Assembly (NCBI GenBank): GCA_024278415.1
Contig: JAJRTI010000007.1
Span: 1 to 29,575, forward strand
Direction: 5' to 3'
DNA length: 29,575 nucleotides
Origin: Planctomycetota bacterium
Lineage (GTDB): Bacteria > Planctomycetota > Brocadiia > JAJRTI01
The notes under the pieces were generated by a model. That model did not search any database. It worked only from the letters and a program-made list of their open reading frames with translations, and had not been told where the DNA came from. Both the position numbers and the translations under genes were made by a program. Below are positions 12,352-25,341 of this stretch, one piece after another; the stretch's first letter is position 1; each line of letters opens with the position of its first letter.

Positions 12352-13774
12352 TCAGCTTCGGAGGTAGGCGTCCATCGCCGCCGCGGCCTGCCGGCCCATC
12401 TCGATGGCGCGCACCACGAGCGAAGCGCCGGCGACGGAGTCGCCGGCCGCGAACACGCCCTCGCTGGAGGTCATGAACGCGCCGTCGACGACAAGGTTCC
12501 CGCGCGCGTCGGTCTCGAGTTCCAGGTCCTTCACCAACGCGCCGTGCTCGACGCGCAGGAAACCCATGGCCAGCAACACAAGCTGCGCGGGCAGTTCGAA
12601 CAGGGAGCCCTCGATCTCGCTGAAGCTCGGCCGGCTGCCATCGCCCGGTTGCGTCCACTCCAGCTTCACGCACTTGAGCGCCTGCAACGCGCCGTCCTTG
12701 CCGCCGATGCATTCTTGGGTCAACACGCTCCAGATCCGCTCGCAGCCCTCGTCATGGGACGTGGAGGTGCGATAGATGAAGGGCCAGGTGGGCCAGGGAT
12801 TGTCCTCTGTCCGCCCCTTTGGCGGCTCGGGCAACAGCTCCAACTGGGTCACGCTCTTGGCGCCTTGGCGGTTCGCGGTGCCGACGCAGTCGGATCCGGT
12901 GTCGCCGCCGCCAATCACCACGACATGCTTGCCTTCGGCGGTGATCGCCTCAGCCTCTGGGATCTCGTCGCCCGCGTTGCGCCTGTTCTGTTGAGTCAGG
13001 AACTCCAGCGCAAAGTGGATACCGTCCAGTTCCCGGCCCGGGCACTCCATGTCGCGTGGCACGCGCGCGCCGGCGGCGATGAGCACCGCGTCGAACGTGC
13101 GCCTGAGGTAGCGAGCCGAGAGGTCCGTGCCCGCTTCCACGCCGGTCTCGAACTCCACGCCTTCCGCGGCCATTTGCTCCAGGCGCCGGTCGAGCACCCA
13201 CTTTTCGAGCTTGAAGTCCGGGATGCCGTAGCGCAGGATGCCGCCGATGCGGCTATCCTTCTCGATCACGGTCACGTAGTGGCCCGCGCGTGCAATTTGC
13301 TGCGCGGCCGCGAGGCCGCTGGGGCCGGAGCCAATGACAGCGACGCGCTTGCCGCTCTTGACCGGGGCCGGCTCTGGCTCGATCCAGCCTTCCTCCCAGC
13401 CTCGCTCGACCACCTGAAGCTCGATGTGGCGAATGGTGACCGCGGGCTGGTTGAGCGAGAGCGTGCAGGAGGCTTCGCAGAGCGCGGGGCAGATGCGGCC
13501 GGTGACTTCTGGGAAGTTGTTGTTCTGGTGCAACAGGTCGAGCGCCTTGCGCCACTGGCCGCGGTAGACCATGTCGTTGAAGTCGGGGATGCGGTTCGCG
13601 ACGGGGCAGCCGAAGGTATGGCAAAACGGCACGCCGCAGTCCATGCAGCGCGCGGCTTGGGCCTGAAGCTCGGGCCGGCTGAGCCGTTGCTCGATCTCTG
13701 AGTAGTCCTTCACACGTTCATCGGCAGGCCGCTTGGGGGGGTCTTGCCGATCGAATTCCAGGAAGCCTCTTGGC

Positions 13775-13782
<8 letters not shown>
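12352..13782 (-). CDS. gltD: Glutamate synthase small subunit (NADPH-GOGAT beta)
   Basis: This 476-residue protein feeds electrons from NAD(P)H through FAD and iron-sulfur clusters to the large subunit, which makes two glutamates from glutamine and 2-oxoglutarate. The N-terminal cluster motif is RCMDCGVPFCH with further cysteines (46, 49, 54, 59, then 98, 102, 106). FAD-binding GSGPSG is at 151-156 and the NAD(P)H-binding GGGDTGSDCVG at 291-301. The C-terminal GDSVAGASLVVRAI is the usual FAD-contact end. The ATG at 13782 overlaps the gltB stop by eight bases and uses a GGAGG site inside the gltB end, so translation is coupled. It is the last gene of the gltBD operon. Confidence 0.97.
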
Positions 13783-18355
<4,573 letters not shown>

Positions 18356-18591
18356 TCGTTATGCTGTCTCTGTCGCGCTATCGCTTGTAGAAGGGCTTTG
18401 CGGAGCCCAATGAGTTGCCATTTCCGGGTTGGACGCGCTCGTGCGAGCGTCTCTCGCGCAGGGCCGGCGTCCCGTGGGGACGACCGAGAATCGCTTAAGT
18501 CCACACCCGTCCGCCGTACGAGCGAATGCGGCTACCGCGCACGCGCAACGCGCACCAGGCCTTAGCCTTCCGTGTCGTTGCCGGACAGGTT

Positions 18592-18615
18592 CGGAATGCG
18601 CACGCATTCCGCTCC
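18592..18615. repeat. Palindromic repeat downstream of nadE
   Basis: GGAATGCG-CA-CGCATTCC followed by GCTCC has the same layout as the repeats at 2547-2578 and 10511-10542 with compensated base changes. It lies 28 bases after the nadE stop and could act as a weak terminator or 3'-end stabiliser, although no T-run follows on the minus strand. The rest of the 287-base gap to gltB holds a small hairpin near 18433-18452 and nothing else I can name. Confidence 0.5.
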
Positions 18616-18642
18616 ACATTGCCGGATCTTGCTACGCGGCCC

Positions 18643-20319
18643 TCAGATCCAGTATCGGTTCGTAATGGGCAGCCGCCGATCTCGGCCGAAGGCCTTGGGC
18701 GTGATCTTCACGCCCGGTGGGGCTTGGCGTCGTTTGTACTCGGTGCGGTGCACGAGTCGCACCGCTTGCTCGACCAAGTCGCTCTGGAAGCCCGCGCCCA
18801 CAATCTCCTCCGGCGATTTGTCCTCTTCCACATACGCCTTGAGGATCGGGTCGAGCATCGCGTACGGCGGCAGCGAGTCCTCGTCTTTCTGGTCTGGCCG
18901 AAGCTCTGCACTCGGCGGGCGCACGATCACGCTGCGCGGGATCATCTCCCGGCCAGCCTTTTCGTTCACGTATTCCGAGAGTTGATACACCAGCGTCTTC
19001 GGCACGTCCTTGATGACTGCGAAGCCGCCAGCCATGTCGCCATAGAGTGTGCAATAGCCCGTGGCGGTCTCGCTCTTGTTGCCGGTCGTGAGCACGATCC
19101 AGCCGAACTTGTTCGAGAGCGCCATGAGATAGTTGCCGCGGATTCGAGCCTGGAGGTTCTCACACTCCAGCCCGGGCTCGTCGTCGCCAAACTCGCGCTT
19201 CAGCTCCGCCAAGTACGCGTCGAACACGCCTTTGAGCGGGAGCGTGATCAGTCGGATGCCAAGGTTTTCAGCAAGCTTTTCCGCGTCGGACAGCGTCTCG
19301 CTCGACGTGAACTGCGAGGGCATGGTCACGCCAATGACGTTGTCCTTGCCAAAAGCCTCGACGGCCACCGCGGCCACGAGCGAGGAGTCAATACCGCCAC
19401 TGAGCCCGAGGGTGACGGTCGTGAACCCGCTCTTGTGGACATAGTCGCGTGTGCCCAGCACGAGCGCTTCGAAGACTTCCTCGACGCGGCCCAATTCAGG
19501 CGCGCGGGTCCGCGCAATCGGGCCGCGATCGCCCGGCGCGATGCCGGGAACAACGATGGCCGCCTTGGACTCGCTGGCGTTGGGCAGCTCCACGTCGGCC
19601 ACGAGCAAATCAGGCTCGAAGCGTTTCGCGCTCGCAACAAGCCCGCCCTGCGGGTCGACGACGAGGCTGCCGCCATCGAAGACGAGTTCGTCTTGGCCGC
19701 CGACGAGATTGTTGTAGCACAGGAACGTGCCCGTGCGCCGCGCGAAGCCCTCCACGATCTGCCGGCGCTCATTGAGCTTGCCGGCATGGAAGGGCGAGCC
19801 GGAAATATTGATCGTCAATTGCGCGCCGAGGCCGCGAATGCCGCGCTCGACCGCGTTGCCGCGAATCCAGATATCCTCGCAGATGGTCACGCCAACCGCG
19901 ACACCGCTCTGCTCGAATGCAAGGCATCTCGCGCCGGCCTCGAAGTAGCGCTTCTCATCGAACACACCGTAGTTGGGCAACTCCATCTTGTGGTAGATGC
20001 CCACCAGCCGGCCGTCGGCGATGACGGCCGCGGCGTTGTACACCATGTCGTCAAGCGAATCGGGCAGGCCGATGACGGCCGTGATGCCGGTGCACTGGGG
20101 GGCCAGGTCTTCGAGCGCCCGGCGGCAATCGCGCACGAAGTGGCTCTTGAGCAGCAGGTCCTCAGGCGGATAGCCCGAAAGCGCGCATTCGGGAAAGGTG
20201 ACAATGTCGGCCCGGGCGAGCCGCGCTTGCCGGACCCCGTCGGCGATCAAGCCGGCGTTGCCGGCCAGATCCCCCACGGTGGGGTTGATCTGCGCCTGCG
20301 CCAGCCTCAACATGGTCAC
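18643..20319 (-). CDS. nadE: Glutamine-dependent NAD+ synthetase
   Basis: The enzyme amidates nicotinic acid adenine dinucleotide to NAD+, taking nitrogen from glutamine. The N-terminal nitrilase-type glutaminase has its Glu-Lys-Cys triad in FPECALSGYPPED (Glu42), YHKMELPNYG (Lys109) and TICEDIW (Cys145), counted from the Met at 20313. The C-terminal synthetase has the PP-loop SGGIDSS (305-311). Length (about 557) fits the two-domain form. The GTG at 20319 is preferred because an AGGAG site lies seven bases before it; the Met two codons later would place it too far. Its use of glutamine suits its place among glutamine-metabolism genes. The upstream Fis-type gene ends 71 bases away, so the two may be cotranscribed. 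Confidence 0.95.
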   Translation of the reverse strand: MTMLRLAQAQINPTVGDLAGNAGLIADGVRQARLARADIVTFPECALSGYPPEDLLLKSHFVRDCRRALEDLAPQCTGITAVIGLPDSLDDMVYNAAAVIADGRLVGIYHKMELPNYGVFDEKRYFEAGARCLAFEQSGVAVGVTICEDIWIRGNAVERGIRGLGAQLTINISGSPFHAGKLNERRQIVEGFARRTGTFLCYNNLVGGQDELVFDGGSLVVDPQGGLVASAKRFEPDLLVADVELPNASESKAAIVVPGIAPGDRGPIARTRAPELGRVEEVFEALVLGTRDYVHKSGFTTVTLGLSGGIDSSLVAAVAVEAFGKDNVIGVTMPSQFTSSETLSDAEKLAENLGIRLITLPLKGVFDAYLAELKREFGDDEPGLECENLQARIRGNYLMALSNKFGWIVLTTGNKSETATGYCTLYGDMAGGFAVIKDVPKTLVYQLSEYVNEKAGREMIPRSVIVRPPSAELRPDQKDEDSLPPYAMLDPILKAYVEEDKSPEEIVGAGFQSDLVEQAVRLVHRTEYKRRQAPPGVKITPKAFGRDRRLPITNRYWI

Positions 20320-20390
20320 GGGTTTGCTCCTGCCAAGCCGGACGCCGTCTGTGCGTCGAGCCACGGAGGGATTTCGGTGCGAGCGACGCG

Positions 20391-20888
20391 TTAGGTCTGT
20401 GCCTCGCGCGCGCCCTCTTCGCCATCAACGGACTGTGCGTCTGGCGCTTCGGCCGGCCTCGGCGTCTGCCGCAATCGCACCTTCGCGCCGTGCCGAGCCC
20501 CTTCCAAGGCGTCTTGGCCGCGGTGGAGGCGAATACCAAGCCGGCGGATGCGGGATCGCAGGGTGTTGCGATTGATGCCCAAGAGGCGGGCCGCGGCGAG
20601 TTGGTTGCCACGGTTGCGCTCCAGCGCGTTCTCAATGAGGCGTTTCTCAACGGCTTGGAGCACGAATCGATAAAGCGTCGTGGGATCCTCAGCCTCGTCG
20701 AACTCGCCTTCGAGCACCTCGACGGAACGCGCCACGATCTCGGCAGGCGTTGCGGATGGGCCGTCTTGGGCGACATTGACGGACGCGCCACCAACGCTGC
20801 CAGTGGAAACATGGTAGCCCTTCGCGCGCAACGCGTCAAGCACGACGTCCCGGGCCTCGCCTTTCTCAACAACGATGACCTCTAGCAT
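20391..20888 (-). CDS. Stand-alone Fis-type HTH protein, NtrC-C-terminus-like
   Basis: This 165-residue protein has a Fis/NtrC-type DNA-binding domain at about 88-130 (ENALERNRGNQLAAARLLGI, then NRNTLRSRIRRLGI). It has no AAA+ domain and no sigma-54 contact motif. The first 35 residues (MLEVIVVEKGEARDVVLDAL, then RAKGYHV) resemble the opening strand and helix of a receiver domain, but the phosphoacceptor part is absent, so it may derive from a trimmed NtrC-like response regulator. The C-terminal 35 residues are low-complexity and charged. Between nadE and glnA, it may control glutamine genes; this is inference. The start at 20888 is chosen from protein sense; the ribosome-binding site is weak, and upstream in-frame sequence runs into repeats. 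Confidence 0.75.
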   Translation of the reverse strand: MLEVIVVEKGEARDVVLDALRAKGYHVSTGSVGGASVNVAQDGPSATPAEIVARSVEVLEGEFDEAEDPTTLYRFVLQAVEKRLIENALERNRGNQLAAARLLGINRNTLRSRIRRLGIRLHRGQDALEGARHGAKVRLRQTPRPAEAPDAQSVDGEEGAREAQT

Positions 20889-21020
20889 AGCACCCGATGA
20901 CCATGTTTGTAGCGAACCCGCGTACGAAGCAGGCAAGCGTATGTATACGAAAGGCCCGCCCGACGGGCGAGCCAGCCGAAAGGGCGTCGCAGTATCCCCA
21001 CTATGGGTCTCGATCGACGC

Positions 21021-21200
21021 CTCCGCAGGGCATGCCCCTGCGGAGCGACGATTGGGAGCCAGATTGTCGATCCTCAAGCCGTTCTCCCCCCCCCTTTGCC
21101 CTTCCGCTCGGCGTGCCGAGCGGAAGGGCAAAGGGGGGGGGGCCGATCCGGTACCCCCGTCTGGCTCCCAATCGTGGCCCCGCACGGACATGCCGTGCGG
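21021..21200. repeat. Three-hairpin structured element 1, between the Fis-type gene and glnA
   Basis: A nested symmetrical design is visible. The left hairpin CTCCGCAGGG-CATGC-CCCTGCGGAG is at 21021-21045. An outer 15-base perfect stem pairs 21049-21063 with 21160-21174. Inside it, a 26-base perfect hairpin pairs 21086-21111 with 21116-21141 around a CGTG loop and starts with a run of nine C. The right hairpin is CCGCACGG-ACATG-CCGTGCGG (21180-21200). No open frame of note crosses it. The 26-base stem is far longer than an ordinary terminator. The strand of action is unknown. Confidence 0.75.
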
Positions 21201-21298
21201 AGGCCTGGGCAAAACGCGAAGTTGTTTTACCTTTGCGGGCGTAGGAAGTGAGGCTGTTGGATCGAGAGGCCTATGGGGCGGCTGGCGGATGCAGCGAT

Positions 21299-21458
21299 GA
21301 TTGCCGACCACTGGGCGGATCCCTGTCATTCCTCCTCCCTTTCCTTCCCGAATCTCGCTCGCCTTCGGCGAGCGAGATTCGGGAAGGAAAGGGGAAACGG
21401 GGTGTGGCCGGTTCCGCGGTAGTCGGTAATCACCGCTCCGCTGGGACATGCCCAGCGG
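21299..21458. repeat. Three-hairpin structured element 2
   Basis: About 100 bases after element 1 a similar layout recurs. An outer stem pairs GATTGCCGAC (21299-21308) with GTCGGTAATC (21422-21431), 9 of 10 pairs. A 27-base perfect hairpin pairs 21337-21363 with 21367-21393 around TTC, again with a CCCTTT lead-in. The right hairpin CCGCTGGG-ACATG-CCCAGCGG (21438-21458) has the same ACATG loop as element 1. Primary sequences of the long stems differ, so the shared architecture points to a family of structured elements rather than a recent duplication. Confidence 0.7.
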
Positions 21459-21622
21459 GGGCGGCAGGACGGCCCGCCGTACGGTGGACATGCGCCGCAG
21501 CCACCTCTTCCTCCAAGCGAAGGTTGGGAGGAAGCATGGCGCCTTGAACGTCGGGAATCGTGTTGTTACTGCACGATGGTTCGTTATGCAAAGGCACTCC
21601 GAGCCACCCCGTACGTCAACCG

Positions 21623-21654
21623 AGCCGGCCTGGGGCTCTCTCCCCAGGCCGGCT
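21623..21654 (-). terminator. Probable terminator hairpin of glnA
   Basis: A perfect 13-base stem (AGCCGGCCTGGGG at 21623-21635 with 21642-21654) closes a 6-base loop 12 bases after the glnA stop. There is no T-run after it on the minus strand, so it may act as a non-canonical terminator or 3'-end stabiliser. Confidence 0.6.
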
Positions 21655-21665
21655 TCGGGTCGATC

Positions 21666-23078
21666 TCACGAATCGTAATAAAGCTCGAACTCGTACGGGT
21701 GCGGGCGCAGAGCCAAGGGCTCCAGCTCGTACTCGCGCTTCCAGCTCACCCACTCCTCGATGCAGTCCTCGGTGAACACGCCGCCCTTCTTGAGGAACTC
21801 ATGGTCCTCGTGCAGGGCATTGATTGCGTCCTCGAGGGTCGCCGGCGTGTGGGCATAGCCTTCGAGTTCCTCACTCGTCATGTCGTAGATGTCCCGGTCG
21901 AGGGGCTCGCCCGGGTCGATCTGGTTCTCGATGCCGTCGAGCACGGCCATGAGCATGGCCGACCACGCCAAATAGCCGTTGGCCGTGGGGTCGGGGCAGC
22001 GGAACTCAAGACGCCTGGCCTTGGGGTTGGCCGAGTACATCGGCACGCGAATCGCGGCCGAGCGGTTGCGGGCCGACAACGCCAGGTTGACTGGAGCCTC
22101 GAAGCCCGGCACCAGCCGGCGATAGGAATTCGTCGTGGGTGCGGCAAACGCGAGGATTGCGCCCGCGTGCTTGAGCAGGCCGCCCGCCGCCCAGAGCGCG
22201 ATATCGCTGAGCGCGGCGTATTTGTCGCCAGCGAAGAGCGGTTCGCCGCCCTTCCACAGCGAGATGTGCGAGTGCATGCCGCTGCCGTTGTCCTCGAACA
22301 CGGGCTTGGGCATGAAGGTGACGGTCTTGCCCTGCCGGAGCGCCACGTTTTTGATGATGTACTTGAACCACATGAACTGGTCGCACATCTGGAGCAGAGG
22401 CTTGAACTCCATGTCGATCTCGGCCTGCCCGGCTGTGGCCACTTCGTGGTGATGAGCTTCGACCACGATGCCAACCTTCTGCATTTCGGCGACCATCTCG
22501 GCGCGCAGATCGCCGTAGGTGTCGGTCGGGCTCACCGGGAAGTATCCGCCCTTGAAGCTGGGCTTGTAGCCCAAGTTGGGTTCTTCGATGCGGGCCGAGT
22601 TCCACGCTCCTTCAACCGAATCGATCTGGTACATGCCGGTGTGCTGGTTCTGCTGATAGCGTACCTCGTCGAAAATGAAGAACTCGGGCTCTGGGCCGAT
22701 GAAGCACGTGTCGGCCACGCCGGAAGCCTTCATGTGGGCCTCAGCCTTACGCGCAATGTGACGCGGGCACCGGGTGTAGTCTTCCTTCGTGATCGGGTCG
22801 ACAATGTTCGCGATGATGCTGACCGTCGGCTCGGCGAAGAAGGGGTCCATCCTGGCCGTGGCCGGGTCAGGCACCGCCAGCATGTCCGATTGGTTGATGG
22901 GCTGCCAGCCGCGGATCGACGAGCCATCGAATCCAAGCCCGTCCTCAAACGTGCCCTCATCGATGATGTCGAGAGGGTACGCACAGTGCTGCCAAGTGCC
23001 GAGGAAGTCGACGAACTTGAGGTCCATCGTCACGGCGCCGTTCTGCTTGCAGAACTCGAAGAATTCCTTAGGCGTCAT
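21666..23078 (-). CDS. glnA: Glutamine synthetase type I
   Basis: At 470 residues it has the length of bacterial GSI. It makes glutamine from glutamate, ammonia and ATP as a dodecamer. Typical stretches are DGSSIRGW near 50-57, [14 protein letters not shown] with the metal-ligand glutamate, [18 protein letters not shown], the ATP-site loop around FMPKP and [12 protein letters not shown], and [13 protein letters not shown]. Tyr398 in DRDIYDM sits where the adenylylated tyrosine of the beta subtype lies, so covalent control is possible. The ATG at 23078 has an AAAGGAG site eight bases upstream. A sigma-54 box about 420 bases upstream suggests nitrogen control through a long untranslated leader. 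Confidence 0.97.
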   Translation of the reverse strand: MTPKEFFEFCKQNGAVTMDLKFVDFLGTWQHCAYPLDIIDEGTFEDGLGFDGSSIRGWQPINQSDMLAVPDPATARMDPFFAEPTVSIIANIVDPITKEDYTRCPRHIARKAEAHMKASGVADTCFIGPEPEFFIFDEVRYQQNQHTGMYQIDSVEGAWNSARIEEPNLGYKPSFKGGYFPVSPTDTYGDLRAEMVAEMQKVGIVVEAHHHEVATAGQAEIDMEFKPLLQMCDQFMWFKYIIKNVALRQGKTVTFMPKPVFEDNGSGMHSHISLWKGGEPLFAGDKYAALSDIALWAAGGLLKHAGAILAFAAPTTNSYRRLVPGFEAPVNLALSARNRSAAIRVPMYSANPKARRLEFRCPDPTANGYLAWSAMLMAVLDGIENQIDPGEPLDRDIYDMTSEELEGYAHTPATLEDAINALHEDHEFLKKGGVFTEDCIEEWVSWKREYELEPLALRPHPYEFELYYDS

Positions 23079-23204
23079 TGAGCCTACTCCTTTGGGGGAA
23101 AGGGGTCATGTCCGGGCGCTTGGGTTAGCTCCCTCACCGCTACCCGACAAGCGCACTGTGGACGGATCAGATGTGCTAGCCTTCAAACGTTCACACGAAC
23201 GAGG

Positions 23205-23389
23205 GCGGAACGCCTTCGCGCTGCTCTTTACCCACATTTCAATGACGGCCGCGGCGTCGGGCACCCCAACGAGGGGTTGCGTCAGTTCTCGACCGATGGC
23301 ATGGACGGCCCCCCTGTGAGGTTCGGTAATGACCACGGTGCGTCGTCGCTCTCGAGTTGTGGGTGAAGCCCAGCGCCTTCGCGTTCCGC
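23205..23389. repeat. Imperfect long inverted repeat in the glnA leader
   Basis: The reverse complement of 23205-23236 and the forward 23358-23389 both start TGTGGGT and end CGTTCCGC, with 25 of 32 bases the same. The core includes the GCGTTCCGC motif seen in the other dispersed palindromes. The 121-base loop contains most of the unassigned 76-codon frame. If transcribed from the sigma-54 box it would fold ahead of glnA. Confidence 0.5.
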
Positions 23390-23500
23390 TGCTTGCTGCC
23401 GAACGGTGCAGTCAGAAGGGGAAGGCCTTCCGCTCCTGGGTTGCAGGCGGAACCCGCTTTGTGGCAGAGCACGTTTGGTGTGTCAATAGAGCAGCGCCAA

Positions 23501-23516
23501 AGCAAGTGCTGTTCCA
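23501..23516 (-). promoter_or_regulatory. Sigma-54 (-24/-12) promoter candidate for glnA
   Basis: On the minus strand the sequence is TGGAACAGCACTTGCT. Compared with TGGCACG-N4-TTGCW it keeps both invariant doublets, GG and GC, at the required 10-base spacing, and 9 of 11 specified bases plus the final T. Transcription would start near 23489, about 410 bases before the glnA ATG. A NifA-like sigma-54 activator is encoded 4 kb away. Confidence 0.55.
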
Positions 23517-23662
23517 ACATGCACAAACTGCCCCAAACGCCAGCATCCGGCCCTATTTCAGCGCAAACATGCGGCCCCGCGGCGCAACAGGCCTACATTC
23601 GTGTACGCTTTTTTTAGCCGATCCTACCCAAATGTAGTATTCGTGTCGCGTCATGCTGCACG

Positions 23663-25180
23663 TCAGTGCACGTGTATGTCCGTATATTCGTCCACCTCGA
23701 TCGCCTCCTTAGGCACACAGCGGAACGCATTGAACGTGCACGATTTCACGTGCATGTACTTCCCTGAGGGCTCCTGGGCAATGAAGTCCACGCTCTTCAC
23801 GTCCACCGCGATCTCAGCGCCGATCATGCCCTTCAGGACACTGGTGAGTTCTCCTGGGTCATAGGCCTCACCGCCCGCGTCTGGTATGACCCGCAGCTCG
23901 AAGCTGGCCGGTTCATGCTGAATAAGCTGGAACCACTCCACCCCCGGCAGCTCCAGCAGCGCATCCAGGATGTCCTTCTCGGCAAGAGTGCGCCCATCCG
24001 GCAACACGAGCAACGTTTGCATGCGGCCCCGCACGTCGATGAGCCGCGACGTGCGCCCACACTCACACTGCCGGCCGTGCGGCGCCACCGTATCGCCCTG
24101 CTCCATACGCAGCGTGGGCAGCGCGTAGTTCGTCAAGCTGGTCACAATTTGGTTGCCGATCTCGCCGTCCTCCACAAGCGAGCCATCCGGCTTGACGATG
24201 TCCACGAACACGTGGTCCTCGACGATGTGCATCTTCCCGTGCCGCGCGGAGCACTCGTTTGCGTAGCGGCCGAACTCGCACCCGCCATAGCTTTCGTAGC
24301 ACGGCGCCCCAAACACGTCCGTGATGACCTGCCGCATCTTCTGGCTTGCAACGCCGCCGGACAGATCGACGATCCCCACATCGGGCACGGCCCTGCCGGT
24401 GCGGCGAATGTAGCGCGCAATCAGATACGCGTACAGCGGGTACACCACCCACAGCTTCGGCTTGTACCGCTCGATCTCGGTGAGGTAATATTCGAAGGAG
24501 GTGTCGCCCATCTCGCCCGGCTCGTTGCCAATAGGAGGCAGCATGAGCCGGCGATGGATGAAGGGGTTGACGAGCTTCTTCTCGATGAAGACGAAGTCCT
24601 CCGCCCCCCTGCTCCCCCCCTGGATCGCCTGCGATTTGAAGTAGTCCCACAGGCTCTTGTCCGTGACGTTGCCCGATTCGAGGCAGGGCTGGCATTCATT
24701 GGGCGTAATGCGCACGGTGCGATCGCCCACAAAACTGCCTTCGAGCGCGCGTGCGCGCAGCCGCGCCGCGTACTTGCAGTTGATGTCGTCGATGTCTTGC
24801 ACGAGCATGAACGGCTTGCCGGTCGTGCCGGACGTGTTCGACCACCGCATGCGTTTGCCTTTGAAGCTCTTGGCGATCGCTCCTTCGGGGAAGTGCTTGC
24901 GGAACTCGTGCTTGGTGGTGGGCGGGATGCGGCGGAAGTCCTCGAAGCTCTGAACGTCCGCCGGCTTCATGCCGATCGCATCGAGCTTCTCGCGATACAG
25001 ATCGGTCTGCTCGTAGGCGTGCGCGACGATGGCCTTGAGCTTTTCCAGCACGCGAGCCTCCCGCTTTTCGGGCGGGTCAAAGTCGCCCTTCGCGTACTGC
25101 CGGTAGTATCGCCAGGCCTTATGGGGCGTCAACACGGACGTGGCCGGCATAATCACATTGCGAACGAGGAACGACCACAT
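23663..25180 (-). CDS. Adenylate-forming enzyme of the PaaK/CapK (phenylacetate-CoA ligase-like) family
   Basis: This 505-residue protein has the AMP-forming phosphate-binding motif SNTSGTTGKP at 114-123 and a C-terminal domain with CECGRTSRLIDVRGRMQTLL and the LPDGRTLAEKD region typical of PaaK/CapK-like proteins. Such enzymes activate a carboxylate as acyl-adenylate; true phenylacetate-CoA ligases are shorter (about 430 residues), while CapK/coenzyme-F390-synthetase-like members of this length often sit in polysaccharide loci. The substrate here cannot be named. No signal peptide is seen. The ATG at 25180 has a textbook AAGGAGG site. It stands between glnA and the PII gene without obvious metabolic reason, and a hairpin separates it from the PII gene. 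Confidence 0.8.
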   Translation of the reverse strand: MWSFLVRNVIMPATSVLTPHKAWRYYRQYAKGDFDPPEKREARVLEKLKAIVAHAYEQTDLYREKLDAIGMKPADVQSFEDFRRIPPTTKHEFRKHFPEGAIAKSFKGKRMRWSNTSGTTGKPFMLVQDIDDINCKYAARLRARALEGSFVGDRTVRITPNECQPCLESGNVTDKSLWDYFKSQAIQGGSRGAEDFVFIEKKLVNPFIHRRLMLPPIGNEPGEMGDTSFEYYLTEIERYKPKLWVVYPLYAYLIARYIRRTGRAVPDVGIVDLSGGVASQKMRQVITDVFGAPCYESYGGCEFGRYANECSARHGKMHIVEDHVFVDIVKPDGSLVEDGEIGNQIVTSLTNYALPTLRMEQGDTVAPHGRQCECGRTSRLIDVRGRMQTLLVLPDGRTLAEKDILDALLELPGVEWFQLIQHEPASFELRVIPDAGGEAYDPGELTSVLKGMIGAEIAVDVKSVDFIAQEPSGKYMHVKSCTFNAFRCVPKEAIEVDEYTDIHVH

Positions 25181-25276
25181 GGACAAGACCTCCTTGCGTT
25201 GGGACGGCAACCGCCGAGCGAGCGGGCACTGGGAGCCATTATGCGCCAATACGCGTAGAAGGCAAGCGCGCGCCAA

Positions 25277-25301
25277 GGCAGGCTGGCCCGGCCAGCCTGC
25301 C
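25277..25301 (-). terminator. Hairpin downstream of the PII gene
   Basis: GGCAGGCTGGC-CCG-GCCAGCCTGCC is an 11-base perfect stem with a 3-base loop, 40 bases after the PII stop and about 97 bases before the next ATG. It lacks a T-run. It could end the amtB-glnK message or be another dispersed palindrome. Confidence 0.45.
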
Positions 25302-25341
25302 TCAGACATCGCCAAGCGAGTGGAGTGCCAAACGACGCGCG

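Larger units (their letters stand above)
23079..23662. other. 584-base glnA upstream region
   Basis: The gap holds an imperfect 32-base inverted repeat (23205-23236 and 23358-23389), a sigma-54-type box (23501-23516) and, at 23590-23636, a T-rich stretch flanked by CTACATT and AATGTAG. A 76-codon minus frame from a GTG at 23336 (MVITEPHRGAVHAIGRELTQ) reads rather like protein at first but then runs through the repeat, and I do not call it. Confidence 0.5.

Noticed and set aside
20889..21491. Upstream extension of the Fis-type protein to 366 residues
   Set aside because: The extension is translated palindromic repeat (elements 1 and 2); the credible protein starts at 20888.
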